Assembly (NCBI RefSeq): GCF_001434465.1
Contig: NZ_AZGE01000015.1
Coordinates: 1-41,944 of the forward strand
Source of the DNA: Limosilactobacillus oris DSM 4864
GTDB lineage: Bacteria; Bacillota; Bacilli; Lactobacillales; Lactobacillaceae
Direction of reading: 5' to 3'
Length of the DNA: 41,944 nt
The position numbers and the translations under genes were made by a program. Shown here piece after piece: positions 7,898 to 17,618 of the stretch. The notes beneath the pieces are model-generated. The model had not been told where the DNA came from and searched no databases. It saw nothing but the letters and a program-made list of their open reading frames with translations. The stretch's first letter is position 1; every line of letters begins with the position of its first letter.

Positions 7898-9061
7898 CTA
7901 ACCGATTTTACGGAACCATTGGAACTGGAGGGCAACGTCTTCTAAGCCAAGAACCTGACGAATTAAGAGGGCACCGGCGCCGAGCAGCGACACATATTGG
8001 GCACCCTTGATGATAATTACGGGCACCTGGCAGCCGCATTGGATGGTCGCCGCCTGAATTAGGGCGCCTAGCTCTGGAATATTTTCAACGAGGGGGGAAT
8101 TGATTAAGATTTTTTCTGGTCCATACAGCATTTGAAGGTTGAAGATCAACTGGCCAGTAACGGTCGCAAAATCAGTCAGGACCGCTTTAGTAGCGTCATC
8201 ATGCTGTCGAACTGCCTGCTGAGCAGCGGTGAAATTGTTAATGGTGGTGCCAGTAGCTTGGCCTAGGCGGGCGAGAAAGTGGTCGCTGGAGAAGACGTCG
8301 CCAAGCTCTGTGACCTGCCCCTGCCGGTTTGGAATCTTAACGCTGCCGAGCTCTCCCACCATGCCCCGGTAGCCAGTGAAGAGTTCACGGTTGGCAATGA
8401 CGCCAATCCCTGGTCCCCGGTGAATACTGAGGACCAGAAAGTTGTCCGCACTGTTCTGCTTCCCATAGTCCCGTTCGTATATTGCGGCCAGGTTTGCTTC
8501 GTTGCCAATTTTAACTGGGACGTGATAACGATCCTGATAATACTTCTGGAGGTTGATTCCGTGGAGGGGGTAGTAAGGAGAGTGAACAATTTGATTGTCT
8601 TCGACCACGGCATGAATGGAGAAGCTGATGCCTAGTAAACCATGCTCGGTATCGTTGTGCGCTGCGGTTGTGGCTAACTGCTGATTAATGATTTCCATTA
8701 CCTGCAAGAGCTCGTGGTTAGTTAAGGCAATTTGCTGAAAACTAATTTCCTGGCCGTCAGCATAGAGAAACATAACGTAAAGACTATCGTAAGTCAGGTT
8801 AAAGCAGGCAATGTAGCCGTAATGGGTGTTGATAGTGTAGAGTTCCGGCTTGCGGCCGCCGTTTTCCGTCGCTTGCCCGCGCCCGAGGTGACGAACGAAT
8901 CCTTGCCGATCGAGTTCGGCGAACAACGAGGAGGTTGTTGACCGAGTTAATCCCGTATTCCGGGCAACGGCTGCCCGGGAAATTGCGGGATGGTTAAAAA
9001 GTTGTTGTTTGACGAGCTTCAGGTTGGTGAGCCGGTTGAGGTCACGGTTAGTAGATGACAA
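7898..9061 (-). CDS. xylR: Xylose-responsive ROK repressor XylR
   Basis: A 387-residue ROK repressor: winged helix-turn-helix at about residues 10-75 (LVKQQLFNHPAISRAAVARN and the STTSS recognition helix), then a kinase-like fold without DxGxT, CxCG zinc motif or the usual ENDAN catalytic loop (GNEAN here). The start codon is TTG at 9061, with GGAGG at 9070-9074 eight bases upstream. It is divergent from xylP, whose promoter carries a 25-base operator, which fits XylR of the Lactobacillus pentosus xyl locus. It probably represses xylPQ, xylAB, the sugar porter and GH43, with xylose or isoprimeverose as inducer; the target list is inferred from shared operators. Confidence 0.87.
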   Translation of the reverse strand: MSSTNRDLNRLTNLKLVKQQLFNHPAISRAAVARNTGLTRSTTSSLFAELDRQGFVRHLGRGQATENGGRKPELYTINTHYGYIACFNLTYDSLYVMFLYADGQEISFQQIALTNHELLQVMEIINQQLATTAAHNDTEHGLLGISFSIHAVVEDNQIVHSPYYPLHGINLQKYYQDRYHVPVKIGNEANLAAIYERDYGKQNSADNFLVLSIHRGPGIGVIANRELFTGYRGMVGELGSVKIPNRQGQVTELGDVFSSDHFLARLGQATGTTINNFTAAQQAVRQHDDATKAVLTDFATVTGQLIFNLQMLYGPEKILINSPLVENIPELGALIQAATIQCGCQVPVIIIKGAQYVSLLGAGALLIRQVLGLEDVALQFQWFRKIG

Positions 9062-9179
9062 TGTATGTTCCTCCAGTATCCATCATGGCAACTCGCCAGG
9101 ACGGCGAAGTGCTGGGTAATAATTTGATTGTACTACAATCTGGCGGGGGAAATTGGGCCCTGGTCGTAAATTATTTAAA

Positions 9180-9193
9180 ATAAAGCGTTTACA
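9180..9193 (+). promoter_or_regulatory. cre box overlapping the xylP -35
   Basis: ATAAAGCGTTTACA matches the cre consensus with one mismatch. Its right end is the TTTACA -35 hexamer, so CcpA binding would directly block polymerase. Confidence 0.6.
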
Positions 9194-9216
9194 AACGACA
9201 AAAATGGTGGTATTTT
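9188..9216 (+). promoter_or_regulatory. xylP promoter
   Basis: TTTACA (9188-9193) and TATTTT (9211-9216) are separated by 17 bases. The -35 lies in the cre box and the -10 touches the operator. Confidence 0.65.
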
Positions 9217-9240
9217 TAGTTTGTTGTGAAACAAAACTAA
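9216..9240 (+). promoter_or_regulatory. XylR operator of xylPQ
   Basis: TTAGTTTGTT (9216-9225) and ACAAAACTAA (9231-9240) form a near-palindrome around GTGAA, directly after the -10. It is followed by CTTAC, giving the CTAACTTAC flank seen at other promoters in the window. Confidence 0.75.
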
Positions 9241-9278
9241 CTTACGAAATACTTATATCATTTGAGGATGTGATTATT

Positions 9279-10670
9279 GTGCAAAACCAAGCACTTAACG
9301 CCACGGATATTAAACTGCCCTGGCGGCAAAAATTTGGCTGGGCCACTGGTGATTTCGCCCAAAACCTTATCTACACTACCATTTCAACATATTTGTTGTT
9401 CTTCTATACAAACGTGTATGGCTTGCCGGCAGCTGATGCAGCAACGATGTTCTTAATTGTTCGTTTGATCGATGCAATCAACGATCCAATTGTTGGTACC
9501 TTTATCGATAAGCATACGACTCGTTTTGGTAAGTACCGTGGCTACTTGCTCTACATGGGCTTGCCACTCGCGGTGTTGGCGATGCTCTGCTTCTATGTGC
9601 CGGACTTCAGTCAAATGGGGAAACTGGTTTACGCTTACGTTACCTACGTCGGCCTTTCGGTGATTTATACCACTGTTAACATTCCGTATGGTTCATTGAA
9701 CGCGGCGATGACCCGGAACAACAAGGAATTGGTTTCCATGTCATCAATTCGGATGTTCCTTGCCAACATGGGATCGCTGACCGTCAGTTTCGGTGTTCCA
9801 GTTTGCGTTAAGCTCTTCTCTGGTGGTTACTACTCCGGTGCAGCATCCAAGATGGGCTGGTTCCTGACGATGGTCGTTTACGGGATCGCCGGGGCATTAG
9901 TGCTGGTCTTCTGTTTCAGCCAGTCGACTGAACGGATTCACATGCCAGCCGATACTGAAGCGTCGGTCTCAGTGAAGGACCTTTTCCACCAGCTCAAGAT
10001 TAACCAGCCACTCCGGGTATTAGCAATCTTCTTCATTATTACATTTGGTCTGATGTCTGTTGTGAACTCCGTCGGGGCTTACTACATGACTTACAATGCC
10101 CACAATGCTGGCTTGATGCAGTGGTACAACCTGCTCGGGACGCTGCCAGCCTTCTTGACTGTTCCGATTACCCCATGGTTGAACCGGAAGCTGGGAACCC
10201 AAGTATTGATGCAGGGGAGCCTCTTAGTAATTGTCATTGGTTTTCTAATTATGTTCATGGTCCCCGCAACTAACATTACCTGGACCTTTATCGGACGGGC
10301 AATTGAAGCTGCCGGCGTGACCCTGTCAACTGGATTCCAGTGGGCCTTAGTTCCACAGGTAATTACTTACGGTGAATGGAAGACCGGTAAGCGGGAGAAC
10401 GGGATCGTCAATGCAATCGTTGGTTTCTTCTTCAAGTTTGGGATGGCCCTTGGGGGAGTTATTCCAGGTTATGTATTAGCGGCCTACGGTTTCGTGGCTA
10501 ACCACCAGCAAACGGCACACAGCTTGTTTGGTATCCGGATGACCACGACGATCATTCCAATTATTGTTACGATTTTGGCCATGATTGTCTTTGCATTCTA
10601 CCGCTTGACTGATGAAAAGATTGAACAGATGAACGAGGAAATCAGCCAACGCTCAGCAGCCAAAGACTAG
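9279..10670 (+). CDS. xylP: GPH-family isoprimeverose/xyloside symporter XylP
   Basis: A 463-residue GPH transporter with about 12 helices, starting PWRQKFGWATGDFAQNL; DPIVGTFIDKHTTRFGKY and TVNIPYGSLNAAMTRN mark the conserved loops. L. pentosus XylP transports isoprimeverose (alpha-xylosyl-1,6-glucose), and the pairing with a downstream XylQ alpha-xylosidase supports the same role. I set the start at GTG 9279, eleven bases after GAGG, and not at the far upstream ATG (9153), because the cre box, promoter hexamers and operator at 9180-9240 would otherwise be coding. xylQ begins 15 bases after its stop, so the two form an operon repressed by XylR. Confidence 0.88.
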   Translation: MQNQALNATDIKLPWRQKFGWATGDFAQNLIYTTISTYLLFFYTNVYGLPAADAATMFLIVRLIDAINDPIVGTFIDKHTTRFGKYRGYLLYMGLPLAVLAMLCFYVPDFSQMGKLVYAYVTYVGLSVIYTTVNIPYGSLNAAMTRNNKELVSMSSIRMFLANMGSLTVSFGVPVCVKLFSGGYYSGAASKMGWFLTMVVYGIAGALVLVFCFSQSTERIHMPADTEASVSVKDLFHQLKINQPLRVLAIFFIITFGLMSVVNSVGAYYMTYNAHNAGLMQWYNLLGTLPAFLTVPITPWLNRKLGTQVLMQGSLLVIVIGFLIMFMVPATNITWTFIGRAIEAAGVTLSTGFQWALVPQVITYGEWKTGKRENGIVNAIVGFFFKFGMALGGVIPGYVLAAYGFVANHQQTAHSLFGIRMTTTIIPIIVTILAMIVFAFYRLTDEKIEQMNEEISQRSAAKD

Positions 10671-10685
10671 GAAAGGAAGTTTACC

Positions 10686-12977
10686 ATGAAGTTTACAAAT
10701 GGTTATTGGTTAGACAAGAAGGAATATCAAATTAATCATCCCGAAGAAGCCTTTACGGCAGAACAGGAAGGCAAGGAACTGAATGTTTTTGCTCCTTACA
10801 AGCGGATTAACGGCCGGGGGGATGAATTAAATATCGGGATGACCACGATTAAGCTCAGCTCACCCGCCGAGGATGTAATCGGGGTCAAACTAACGCACTT
10901 TGACCAGAACAAGAAGGAACCCTCCTTCGAATTGACCGACTGGCACCCGGATGTCGATATTCACGTTGACGACCAGGCGGCCTCATTGCAGAGTGGGCGC
11001 CTTCAAGTTAACGTGCCGCTGCGGCAAGAATTCGCCATGACCTTTAACGCTGATGGGAAGGAAATCACGGCCTCCCGTCACCGCGCCCAGGGTGAAATTA
11101 CCAACCGGGACAACGGCAAGCACTACATGCGGGAACAATTGTCCCTCGGCGTCGACACCCACGTTTACGGCTTGGGTGAACGCTTTGGCAACTTTGTAAA
11201 GAACGGTCAGGAAGTCCGGACAATTAACAAGGATGGTGGGACTGGCTCTGACCAGGCCTACAAGAACGTTCCGTTCTACATCACTGATGACGGCTACGGT
11301 GTCTTTGTCAACCAGCCGGAACCGGTGGACTTCGAAGTCGCTTCTGAGAATGTTGACCGGGTTCAATTCAGTATTGAAGGCCAGTCACTCGAATACTTCG
11401 TCATCTACGGGCCAACGCCACAGGAAATTTTGCACAAGTACACCGAATTAACTGGTAAAGTTCAACTGCCGCCTTCCTGGTCATTTGGTCTGTGGCTGAC
11501 CACTTCCTTCCTGACCGATTACAGTGAACAGACTGTGATGAAGTTTATCAATGGGATGGAAGAACGCCATATTCCGTTGGACGTCTTCCACTTCGACTGC
11601 TTCTGGCAACGCGACTTCGAGTGGAGTAACTTGACCTGGAACAATGATGAATTCCCGGACCCTGAAAAGTTAATTCAAGAAATCCACAACAAGGGGATTA
11701 AGGTCTGCGTATGGATCAATCCATATATCGCCCAAAAGAGCCAGATGTTCAAGGAAGGTAAGGAACACGGCTATCTGGTTAAGCGGACTGATGGCAATGT
11801 TTGGCAGTGGGACCTCTGGCAAGCAGGGAACGGCTTCATTGACTTTACCAACCCGGATGCCGTTAAGTGGTACCAGGGTAAGCTGAAGAAGTTGCTCGCA
11901 ATGGGAGTGGACTGCTTTAAGACCGACTTCGGTGAGCGGATTCCAATGGAAGACGCGGTTTACTTCGACGGCTCCGACCCTAAGCGGGAACACAACTACT
12001 ACACTTACCAGTACAACAAGGCCACTTTTGATGCAATTGCTGAAGCAAAGGGCCGTGACGAAGCCGTTGTCTTTGCCCGGTCCGCAACGGTCGGCTCACA
12101 GAAGTTCCCAGTTCACTGGGGTGGTGACTGCCTTTCAACCTTTAAGTCCATGTCTGACACCCTCCACGGTGGGCTGTCATTCCTGAGCTCCGGCTTTGGC
12201 TTCTGGAGCCACGATATTGGAGGCTTTGAAGACGGTCCAGACACGCCAACTGCTGACCTTTACAAGCGGTGGACGCAGTTTGGTCTGCTATCCTCGCATA
12301 GTCGCTACCACGGCAGTGACGTTTACCGGGTTCCATGGAACTTCGATGATGAAGCGGTTGAAAACACGCGGAAGTACGTTGACCTCAAACTTTCATTGAT
12401 GCCATATCTGTATACCCAGGCGGCCCACAGTGCCCACTACGGGAACCCACTGATGCGGCCAATGTGGTTTGAATTTGGTGATGACTACAACACGCACACG
12501 ATTGCTAACCAGTACATGTTCGGTAGCCAAATCCTGGTTGCCCCAGTCTTCACCCCAGAAGGGAACGTGCACTTCTACCTGCCAGCAGGGAAGTGGACCA
12601 GTATCGTCCAGGACGGCGAACACTATGAAGTCGCTGCCGGTGGTCAATGGTTGAACAAGCACTACGATGAACTTCACCTGCCAGTGCTGGTTCGTGACAA
12701 CACTATCCTGATAATGCGGGATAAGCCAGAACACGCTGATTACGACTACACGAAGGACGTTAACATCCAGCTCTTTGATATGCACGAGGGGACGACCAAG
12801 GTTCAAGTGGTTGATAAGCACGGTGAGGACGCGGCCGAAGTTGTCGTAACTCGGCAGGGTAACCACTTCACGGTCAAGACGACTGGCCTGAGCGGTGACT
12901 TGACCCTGACGGTTCACGAAAATGGACGGGCTCAAGACGAACAGCTGACTAACGGTGCAAGTGATTTCACACTCTAA
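10686..12977 (+). CDS. xylQ: GH31 alpha-xylosidase XylQ (YicI type)
   Basis: A 763-residue cytoplasmic GH31 enzyme. The catalytic nucleophile is D414 in CFKTDFGERIP, the arrangement of E. coli YicI (D416), and the acid/base is D481 in VHWGGDCLSTF. An N-terminal beta-sandwich (1-245), a TIM barrel (about 255-590) and two C-terminal beta domains fit the family length. The KTDFGER form is typical of alpha-xylosidases acting on isoprimeverose and related alpha-1,6-xylosyl glucosides, giving xylose and glucose. GAAAGGAAG precedes the ATG. It is the last gene of the xylPQ operon and has a terminator at 12992. A second, different GH31 lies at 37540-39594. Confidence 0.92.
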   Translation: MKFTNGYWLDKKEYQINHPEEAFTAEQEGKELNVFAPYKRINGRGDELNIGMTTIKLSSPAEDVIGVKLTHFDQNKKEPSFELTDWHPDVDIHVDDQAASLQSGRLQVNVPLRQEFAMTFNADGKEITASRHRAQGEITNRDNGKHYMREQLSLGVDTHVYGLGERFGNFVKNGQEVRTINKDGGTGSDQAYKNVPFYITDDGYGVFVNQPEPVDFEVASENVDRVQFSIEGQSLEYFVIYGPTPQEILHKYTELTGKVQLPPSWSFGLWLTTSFLTDYSEQTVMKFINGMEERHIPLDVFHFDCFWQRDFEWSNLTWNNDEFPDPEKLIQEIHNKGIKVCVWINPYIAQKSQMFKEGKEHGYLVKRTDGNVWQWDLWQAGNGFIDFTNPDAVKWYQGKLKKLLAMGVDCFKTDFGERIPMEDAVYFDGSDPKREHNYYTYQYNKATFDAIAEAKGRDEAVVFARSATVGSQKFPVHWGGDCLSTFKSMSDTLHGGLSFLSSGFGFWSHDIGGFEDGPDTPTADLYKRWTQFGLLSSHSRYHGSDVYRVPWNFDDEAVENTRKYVDLKLSLMPYLYTQAAHSAHYGNPLMRPMWFEFGDDYNTHTIANQYMFGSQILVAPVFTPEGNVHFYLPAGKWTSIVQDGEHYEVAAGGQWLNKHYDELHLPVLVRDNTILIMRDKPEHADYDYTKDVNIQLFDMHEGTTKVQVVDKHGEDAAEVVVTRQGNHFTVKTTGLSGDLTLTVHENGRAQDEQLTNGASDFTL

Positions 12978-12991
12978 AATTAATATAAACG

Positions 12992-13023
12992 AAGGCATCT
13001 TCCAAATGGGGGATGCCTTTTTT
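12992..13023 (+). terminator. Terminator of xylPQ
   Basis: AAGGCATC-TCC (12992-13003) pairs with GGGGATGCCTT (13008-13018), followed by a run of seven T. It marks the left border of the accessory island. Confidence 0.85.
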
Positions 13024-13091
13024 GGCATCAATGACAGATGATAAAACCGCTGGCTTCCCTGTACGGCAAAATTAGCTCACCAATTTGCCAG

Positions 13092-13121
13092 TTGTTAATT
13101 AATGGCCTGCAAGATTATAAT
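13092..13121 (+). promoter_or_regulatory. Promoter of the restriction-modification genes
   Basis: TTGTTA (13092-13097) and TATAAT (13116-13121) are 18 bases apart, 64 bases before the ATG at 13185. Confidence 0.6.
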
Positions 13122-13184
13122 AAATACCGTAGCTAACCGTTTACATACGGAAGAATTATTTAAATTACTTGGGGATTAGACGAT

Positions 13185-16100
13185 ATGAAAAGTAACTTCT
13201 CATTTTTAATGGATGAACCGTTAACGGCGCAGTACTTTGAAAGTGCAATGCAAGCCGAAGCTATCTACACGCAAGGGTTTTATAATCCGGTATTGACGCT
13301 GACGCGGACCGTCGCCGAAAACCTGGCACGCGATATTGCTGACCAGAAGTTTGTAAAGGTCGGGGCACACAGTACCTTTAGTAATGTTTTGCATGACTTG
13401 AAGCAGAAAAATATTATTGATTCCTATGCAATTGACCTCTTTTACGCAATCAAGAAGCCTGGAAACAGAGCTGCTCATGAACTGGCAACTGCAACCCTGA
13501 TTAGTCAGGAAGAGGCGCTTGACACAATTAAGCATCTTTATATCTTATTGGTCTGGTTCGTCAATACTTTTTATGATGAGAAGGTAGATGTGACGGCTTT
13601 TAAGGAGCCAAAACTTGATGACTTCTTGTACTCAACGACGGTGCGTCCGCCGGCATCAGACCGTAATATCATCTACGTTCAAAGTGCTGATACCTCGAAT
13701 GGGCACTTTGCAGAATACGTGGGCAACCTCAAGATTGGGAAAGCTCAGGCTGGTGACTTGGCCCGTGATAATAGTGATAACAGCCCTGAGATGCGTGAGG
13801 ACGCCGAAAAACGGATTAAGCAGTATATGACCACATCCGGGCTTCCGCTAAATCTTGAGTGGGTCGAGCTGGCATACCGGAAGTCAGACGACATGTGGTT
13901 CACGGATACTGACGTTCACCGGGTTCTTGAACGTTCTGGTGTTAAGCACAGTGATATTTTACAGGGACAGGAGTGGTTTCACACCGACCTTCCGACAGCA
14001 AAAGCAGCCATCAAGGCCGTTAAAAACCAACAGTCGACCATTGATTTGAAACGGCAGGGTCAGCCGAGAGTCAAAATTGTTCTCCGGCCGGAGCAAAAAG
14101 AGGCTGTCGAAAAAGCAAAGAAGGCATTTAAGAAGCATAACAAGATGTTGTGGAATGCCAAAATGCGCTTTGGTAAAACGCTCTCAGCCTTGCAACTGGT
14201 CAAGGATGAAAAATTTGAACATGTGCTAATCATGACTCACCGGCCGGTCGTAGATGAAGGTTGGTTTGAAGATTTTAAGAAGATTGGGATGCCTGAAGCT
14301 GGTTACCTGTACGGTTCTAAGAAACAGGGTGCCACCTTCAATGAGCTTGAAGACTCTGACCTGCCTTTTGTCTACTTTGCTTCCCTTCAGGACTTACGTG
14401 GTTCTGAAGAGGCCGGCGGGAAGGCCGGTGATAAGAACCGAGAACTTTTTGATACTCATTGGGACCTGGTAATTATTGATGAAGCCCATGAAGGAACCCA
14501 GACAGAGTTAGCGCAGAACGTTACGAAACTTGTTTCTAGTGACGATACCAAGCTTCTCAAGCTGTCGGGGACTCCATTTAATATCCTTGATGAGTACGGT
14601 GAAGATCAGGTTTACACCTGGGATTACACTCAGGAGCAACAGGCAAAACTTCAATGGGGAATTGACCATCCGGGTGAACCAAACCCGTATGCAAGCCTGC
14701 CTAAGGTTAATATGTTTACCTTTGAAATGAACAAGAACTTTGATGAGCCACAGTTTATAGGGGATGGTACGCACTCCTTTAACTTCAAGGAATTCTTCCG
14801 TGTCAATAGCCAGGGGAAATTTGTGTATGAGGATAAGGTAAAACAATTCCTCGCAAACATTACTTCGCCGGATAGCCGGACCAATTACCCATTCTCAACG
14901 AAGGAGTTCCGGGATAATCTCCGCCACACACTCTGGATTATGCCCGGTGTAAAGGAAGCTGGCGCGATGGAGGCGCTCCTTAAGAAGGATCCGGTTCTGG
15001 GCGAGGCAAGTGGCTACCAGATTGTCAACGTGGTGAAGAATGTTGCCGGGGACGATACCGGGATAACTTCAGAAAGTGATGTGGACCGGGTTAATGAGGC
15101 AATCGGGGATGACCCTGCTGCTACCAAGACGATTACTTTGACGGTTCGTAAGCTCACAACCGGTGTAACGGTCAAGCCGTGGACGGGTGTTGTATTCCTG
15201 TCTAACACCAACAGTGCCATGCAATACCTGCAAGCGGCTTTCCGTGCGCAGACGCCGTACTCGTCGCCAACTTTCGGGAAGAAGACCAATTGCTATATCT
15301 TCGACTTTGCTCCTGACCGGGCTTTGACGGTTATGGCCGAATCAACCCAACTGCGAACTGGGGTTGGTAAGCGAACCAGTAGTGCTCAGAAGGACCAGAT
15401 GAAAGAGCTGATGAACTTCCTCCCAATCATTGGAATGAACGGGAACGGAATGAAACGTTACAGTGTTGACACTATGCTGGCACAAATTAAGCGAGTTTAC
15501 GCCGAAAAAGCAGTCCGGACTGGTTTTGATGATGACTCCCTGTACAGTGATGAGTTGCTGATGCTGAAAGATGTTGATCTGAAAGAATTCAATGATCTTA
15601 AGGCAATCGTCGGGACAACTCCATCTGAGAAGAAGCCAGTGAAAGTCGATATTAACCACCAGGGGCTCACTGATGAAGAGTACAATGACGCACTAAACGG
15701 TAAAGAAAAGAAGCGGAAGAAAGACCGAACGCCAGAAGAAGAAGCCGCCATCGAAAAGATGAAGGAGCTGAAAAAGCAGCGGAAGACTATGATCTCAATT
15801 CTGCGGTCCATTTCGATCCGGATTCCAATGATGATTTACGGGATGGACATTAAACTGTCTGATGACGTGAACATCAATAAATTCATTGAAAACGTCGATG
15901 ATGAGTCCTGGAAGGAATTCATGCCGAAGGGTGTTACCAAAGAGCTCTTCCGTAAATTCAGCAAGTACTATGATCAGGATGTCTTTATTGAAGCGGGTCG
16001 AATTATCCGGCGGAAGGTTAAAGATCTGGATAAGTTGGATCCAATCGAACGGGCCGAAAAATTAGCCGAAATTTTCGGGACGTTTAGGAACCCCGATAAG

Positions 16101-17606
16101 GAAACCGTTCTGACACCATGGAGGGTTGTCAATATGCACCTGGGTAAGACCATTGGGGGACTTTCCTTCTTTGACGATTCTTACCAGTACACTACTAAGG
16201 ACGGTGTAAGTGCGAACCACTGGATTCAAACCGAATATACGGACCAAGTATTTAAGGACGACACGCACATCTTAGAAATTAACTCCAAGACGGGGTTGTA
16301 CCCACTCTATGCGGGGATGACCTTGTACTGGCAAGCATTCCAGAAGCTAAATGAAAAGACCGCTGGAAAATTTGGCTTGGACGACCAGTTATTTATTTGG
16401 CAGCGGATTTTGCGTGAAAACTTATTTTTAATCGCTAAGACACCGATGGCCAAGACGATTGCTCAACGGACCCTTGCTGGCTACCAGGATTTTGATATGA
16501 ACGTCGAGTATGTGCCAAACATCGTTAAAGATGCTAAAGAAGATGTAAGCGCAGAAGCAAAGAAAATTAAAGGGGTATTTGGTGGTATGAAGTTTGATGT
16601 TGTGATTGGAAATCCGCCGTATCAAGAATCTACGAATAATACTAGTGATAATTCTATTTACAACTTATTTATGGATCTTTCATTTGAGCTCTCTGGTCTA
16701 GTGACTTTAATAACACCTGCTAGATTTTTGTTTAATGCAGGAAAAACTCCAAAAGCTTGGAATAAAAAAATGCTGGAGGATCCACATTTGAAAGTTGTTA
16801 AGTATTATAAAACAAGTGATTTGGTGTTTCCTCGAACTGACATTAAGGGTGGTGTAGTAATAACCCTTAGAGATGATAAAAAAAGGTTTGGGGAAATTGG
16901 ACTATTTACACCTTATGAGGAAATTGACCATATAATTAAGAAAGTTAGATTGATTTCAGACATATATTTGTCCAGTATCGGTTTTGGGCAGAATAGCTTT
17001 AAATTCACAGATGTGCTCTATGAAAAGAACCCAGATTTGCTAGGAGTTCAGAGTAAAGGTCATAAATATGACTTAAAGTCTAATGTTTTAGAAAAAATGA
17101 ATAAAGTATTTCAGCCCAACAAGATGCCTGGTAAAGAACAAGTAATTATTATAGGTCGCCTAAATAATGAACGGATTTCAATGGCTATAGAAAAGGAATT
17201 TATCACTAATGATACGAACTTAAATGGCTTTAAGCTTGTGCTGCCAAAGGCTAATGGTACCGGGAAATTAGGAGAAAAAATTAGTGAGCCATTTATAGCA
17301 GGGCCCGGTGTTGGATTAACGGAAACCTTTATCAGCTTTGGAAATTTTAAAACAAAAGATGAAGCCAATAATTTACTTAAATATGTAAAGACAAAATTTG
17401 TTAGGTTAATGTTAGGTACGATAAAAATCACTCAGGATAATACAGTGGCTAAATGGAGAATGGTTCCCTTACAGGAATTTACGTCTAATTCTGACATTGA
17501 CTGGTCCAAGTCTATTCCAGATATTGATCAACAACTTTACAGAAAATATGGTTTATCCCAAGATGAAATTAATTTCGTTGAAACAAAAGTACAAGCAATG
17601 CAATAA
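13185..17606 (+). CDS. Helicase/methyltransferase fusion of a restriction-modification system
   Basis: A 1473-residue multidomain protein. Residues 1-130 resemble DUF4145-type N-termini of restriction enzymes. Residues about 160-275 have the pattern of a GIY-YIG/T5orf172 nuclease (NIIYVQS, NLKIGKA, TTSGLPLNLEWVEL, VHRVLERSGV, GQEWFHTDLP); this is tentative. An SF2 helicase follows, with Walker A MRFGKT (327-332), DEAH (432-435) and a QAAFRAQ motif VI near 683-689. N1143-P-P-Y1146 (VVIGNPPYQES) is motif IV of N6-adenine methyltransferases, followed by about 330 residues likely to include the target-recognition domain. No SAM-binding FxGxG/EPSAGxG motif is seen in this protein; it lies in the next gene, 12 bases downstream. 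The role would be restriction of foreign DNA, probably ATP-driven. From about 16590 the gene becomes markedly AT-rich. GGGGA lies nine bases before the ATG. Confidence 0.85.
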   Translation: MKSNFSFLMDEPLTAQYFESAMQAEAIYTQGFYNPVLTLTRTVAENLARDIADQKFVKVGAHSTFSNVLHDLKQKNIIDSYAIDLFYAIKKPGNRAAHELATATLISQEEALDTIKHLYILLVWFVNTFYDEKVDVTAFKEPKLDDFLYSTTVRPPASDRNIIYVQSADTSNGHFAEYVGNLKIGKAQAGDLARDNSDNSPEMREDAEKRIKQYMTTSGLPLNLEWVELAYRKSDDMWFTDTDVHRVLERSGVKHSDILQGQEWFHTDLPTAKAAIKAVKNQQSTIDLKRQGQPRVKIVLRPEQKEAVEKAKKAFKKHNKMLWNAKMRFGKTLSALQLVKDEKFEHVLIMTHRPVVDEGWFEDFKKIGMPEAGYLYGSKKQGATFNELEDSDLPFVYFASLQDLRGSEEAGGKAGDKNRELFDTHWDLVIIDEAHEGTQTELAQNVTKLVSSDDTKLLKLSGTPFNILDEYGEDQVYTWDYTQEQQAKLQWGIDHPGEPNPYASLPKVNMFTFEMNKNFDEPQFIGDGTHSFNFKEFFRVNSQGKFVYEDKVKQFLANITSPDSRTNYPFSTKEFRDNLRHTLWIMPGVKEAGAMEALLKKDPVLGEASGYQIVNVVKNVAGDDTGITSESDVDRVNEAIGDDPAATKTITLTVRKLTTGVTVKPWTGVVFLSNTNSAMQYLQAAFRAQTPYSSPTFGKKTNCYIFDFAPDRALTVMAESTQLRTGVGKRTSSAQKDQMKELMNFLPIIGMNGNGMKRYSVDTMLAQIKRVYAEKAVRTGFDDDSLYSDELLMLKDVDLKEFNDLKAIVGTTPSEKKPVKVDINHQGLTDEEYNDALNGKEKKRKKDRTPEEEAAIEKMKELKKQRKTMISILRSISIRIPMMIYGMDIKLSDDVNINKFIENVDDESWKEFMPKGVTKELFRKFSKYYDQDVFIEAGRIIRRKVKDLDKLDPIERAEKLAEIFGTFRNPDKETVLTPWRVVNMHLGKTIGGLSFFDDSYQYTTKDGVSANHWIQTEYTDQVFKDDTHILEINSKTGLYPLYAGMTLYWQAFQKLNEKTAGKFGLDDQLFIWQRILRENLFLIAKTPMAKTIAQRTLAGYQDFDMNVEYVPNIVKDAKEDVSAEAKKIKGVFGGMKFDVVIGNPPYQESTNNTSDNSIYNLFMDLSFELSGLVTLITPARFLFNAGKTPKAWNKKMLEDPHLKVVKYYKTSDLVFPRTDIKGGVVITLRDDKKRFGEIGLFTPYEEIDHIIKKVRLISDIYLSSIGFGQNSFKFTDVLYEKNPDLLGVQSKGHKYDLKSNVLEKMNKVFQPNKMPGKEQVIIIGRLNNERISMAIEKEFITNDTNLNGFKLVLPKANGTGKLGEKISEPFIAGPGVGLTETFISFGNFKTKDEANNLLKYVKTKFVRLMLGTIKITQDNTVAKWRMVPLQEFTSNSDIDWSKSIPDIDQQLYRKYGLSQDEINFVETKVQAMQ

Positions 17607-17618
17607 GAGAATTTAGTA

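Noticed and set aside
9153-9278. Longer N-terminus of XylP from ATG 9153
   Set aside because: It would make the cre box, promoter hexamers and XylR operator part of the coding sequence; GTG 9279 has a ribosome-binding site and matches the usual GPH start.
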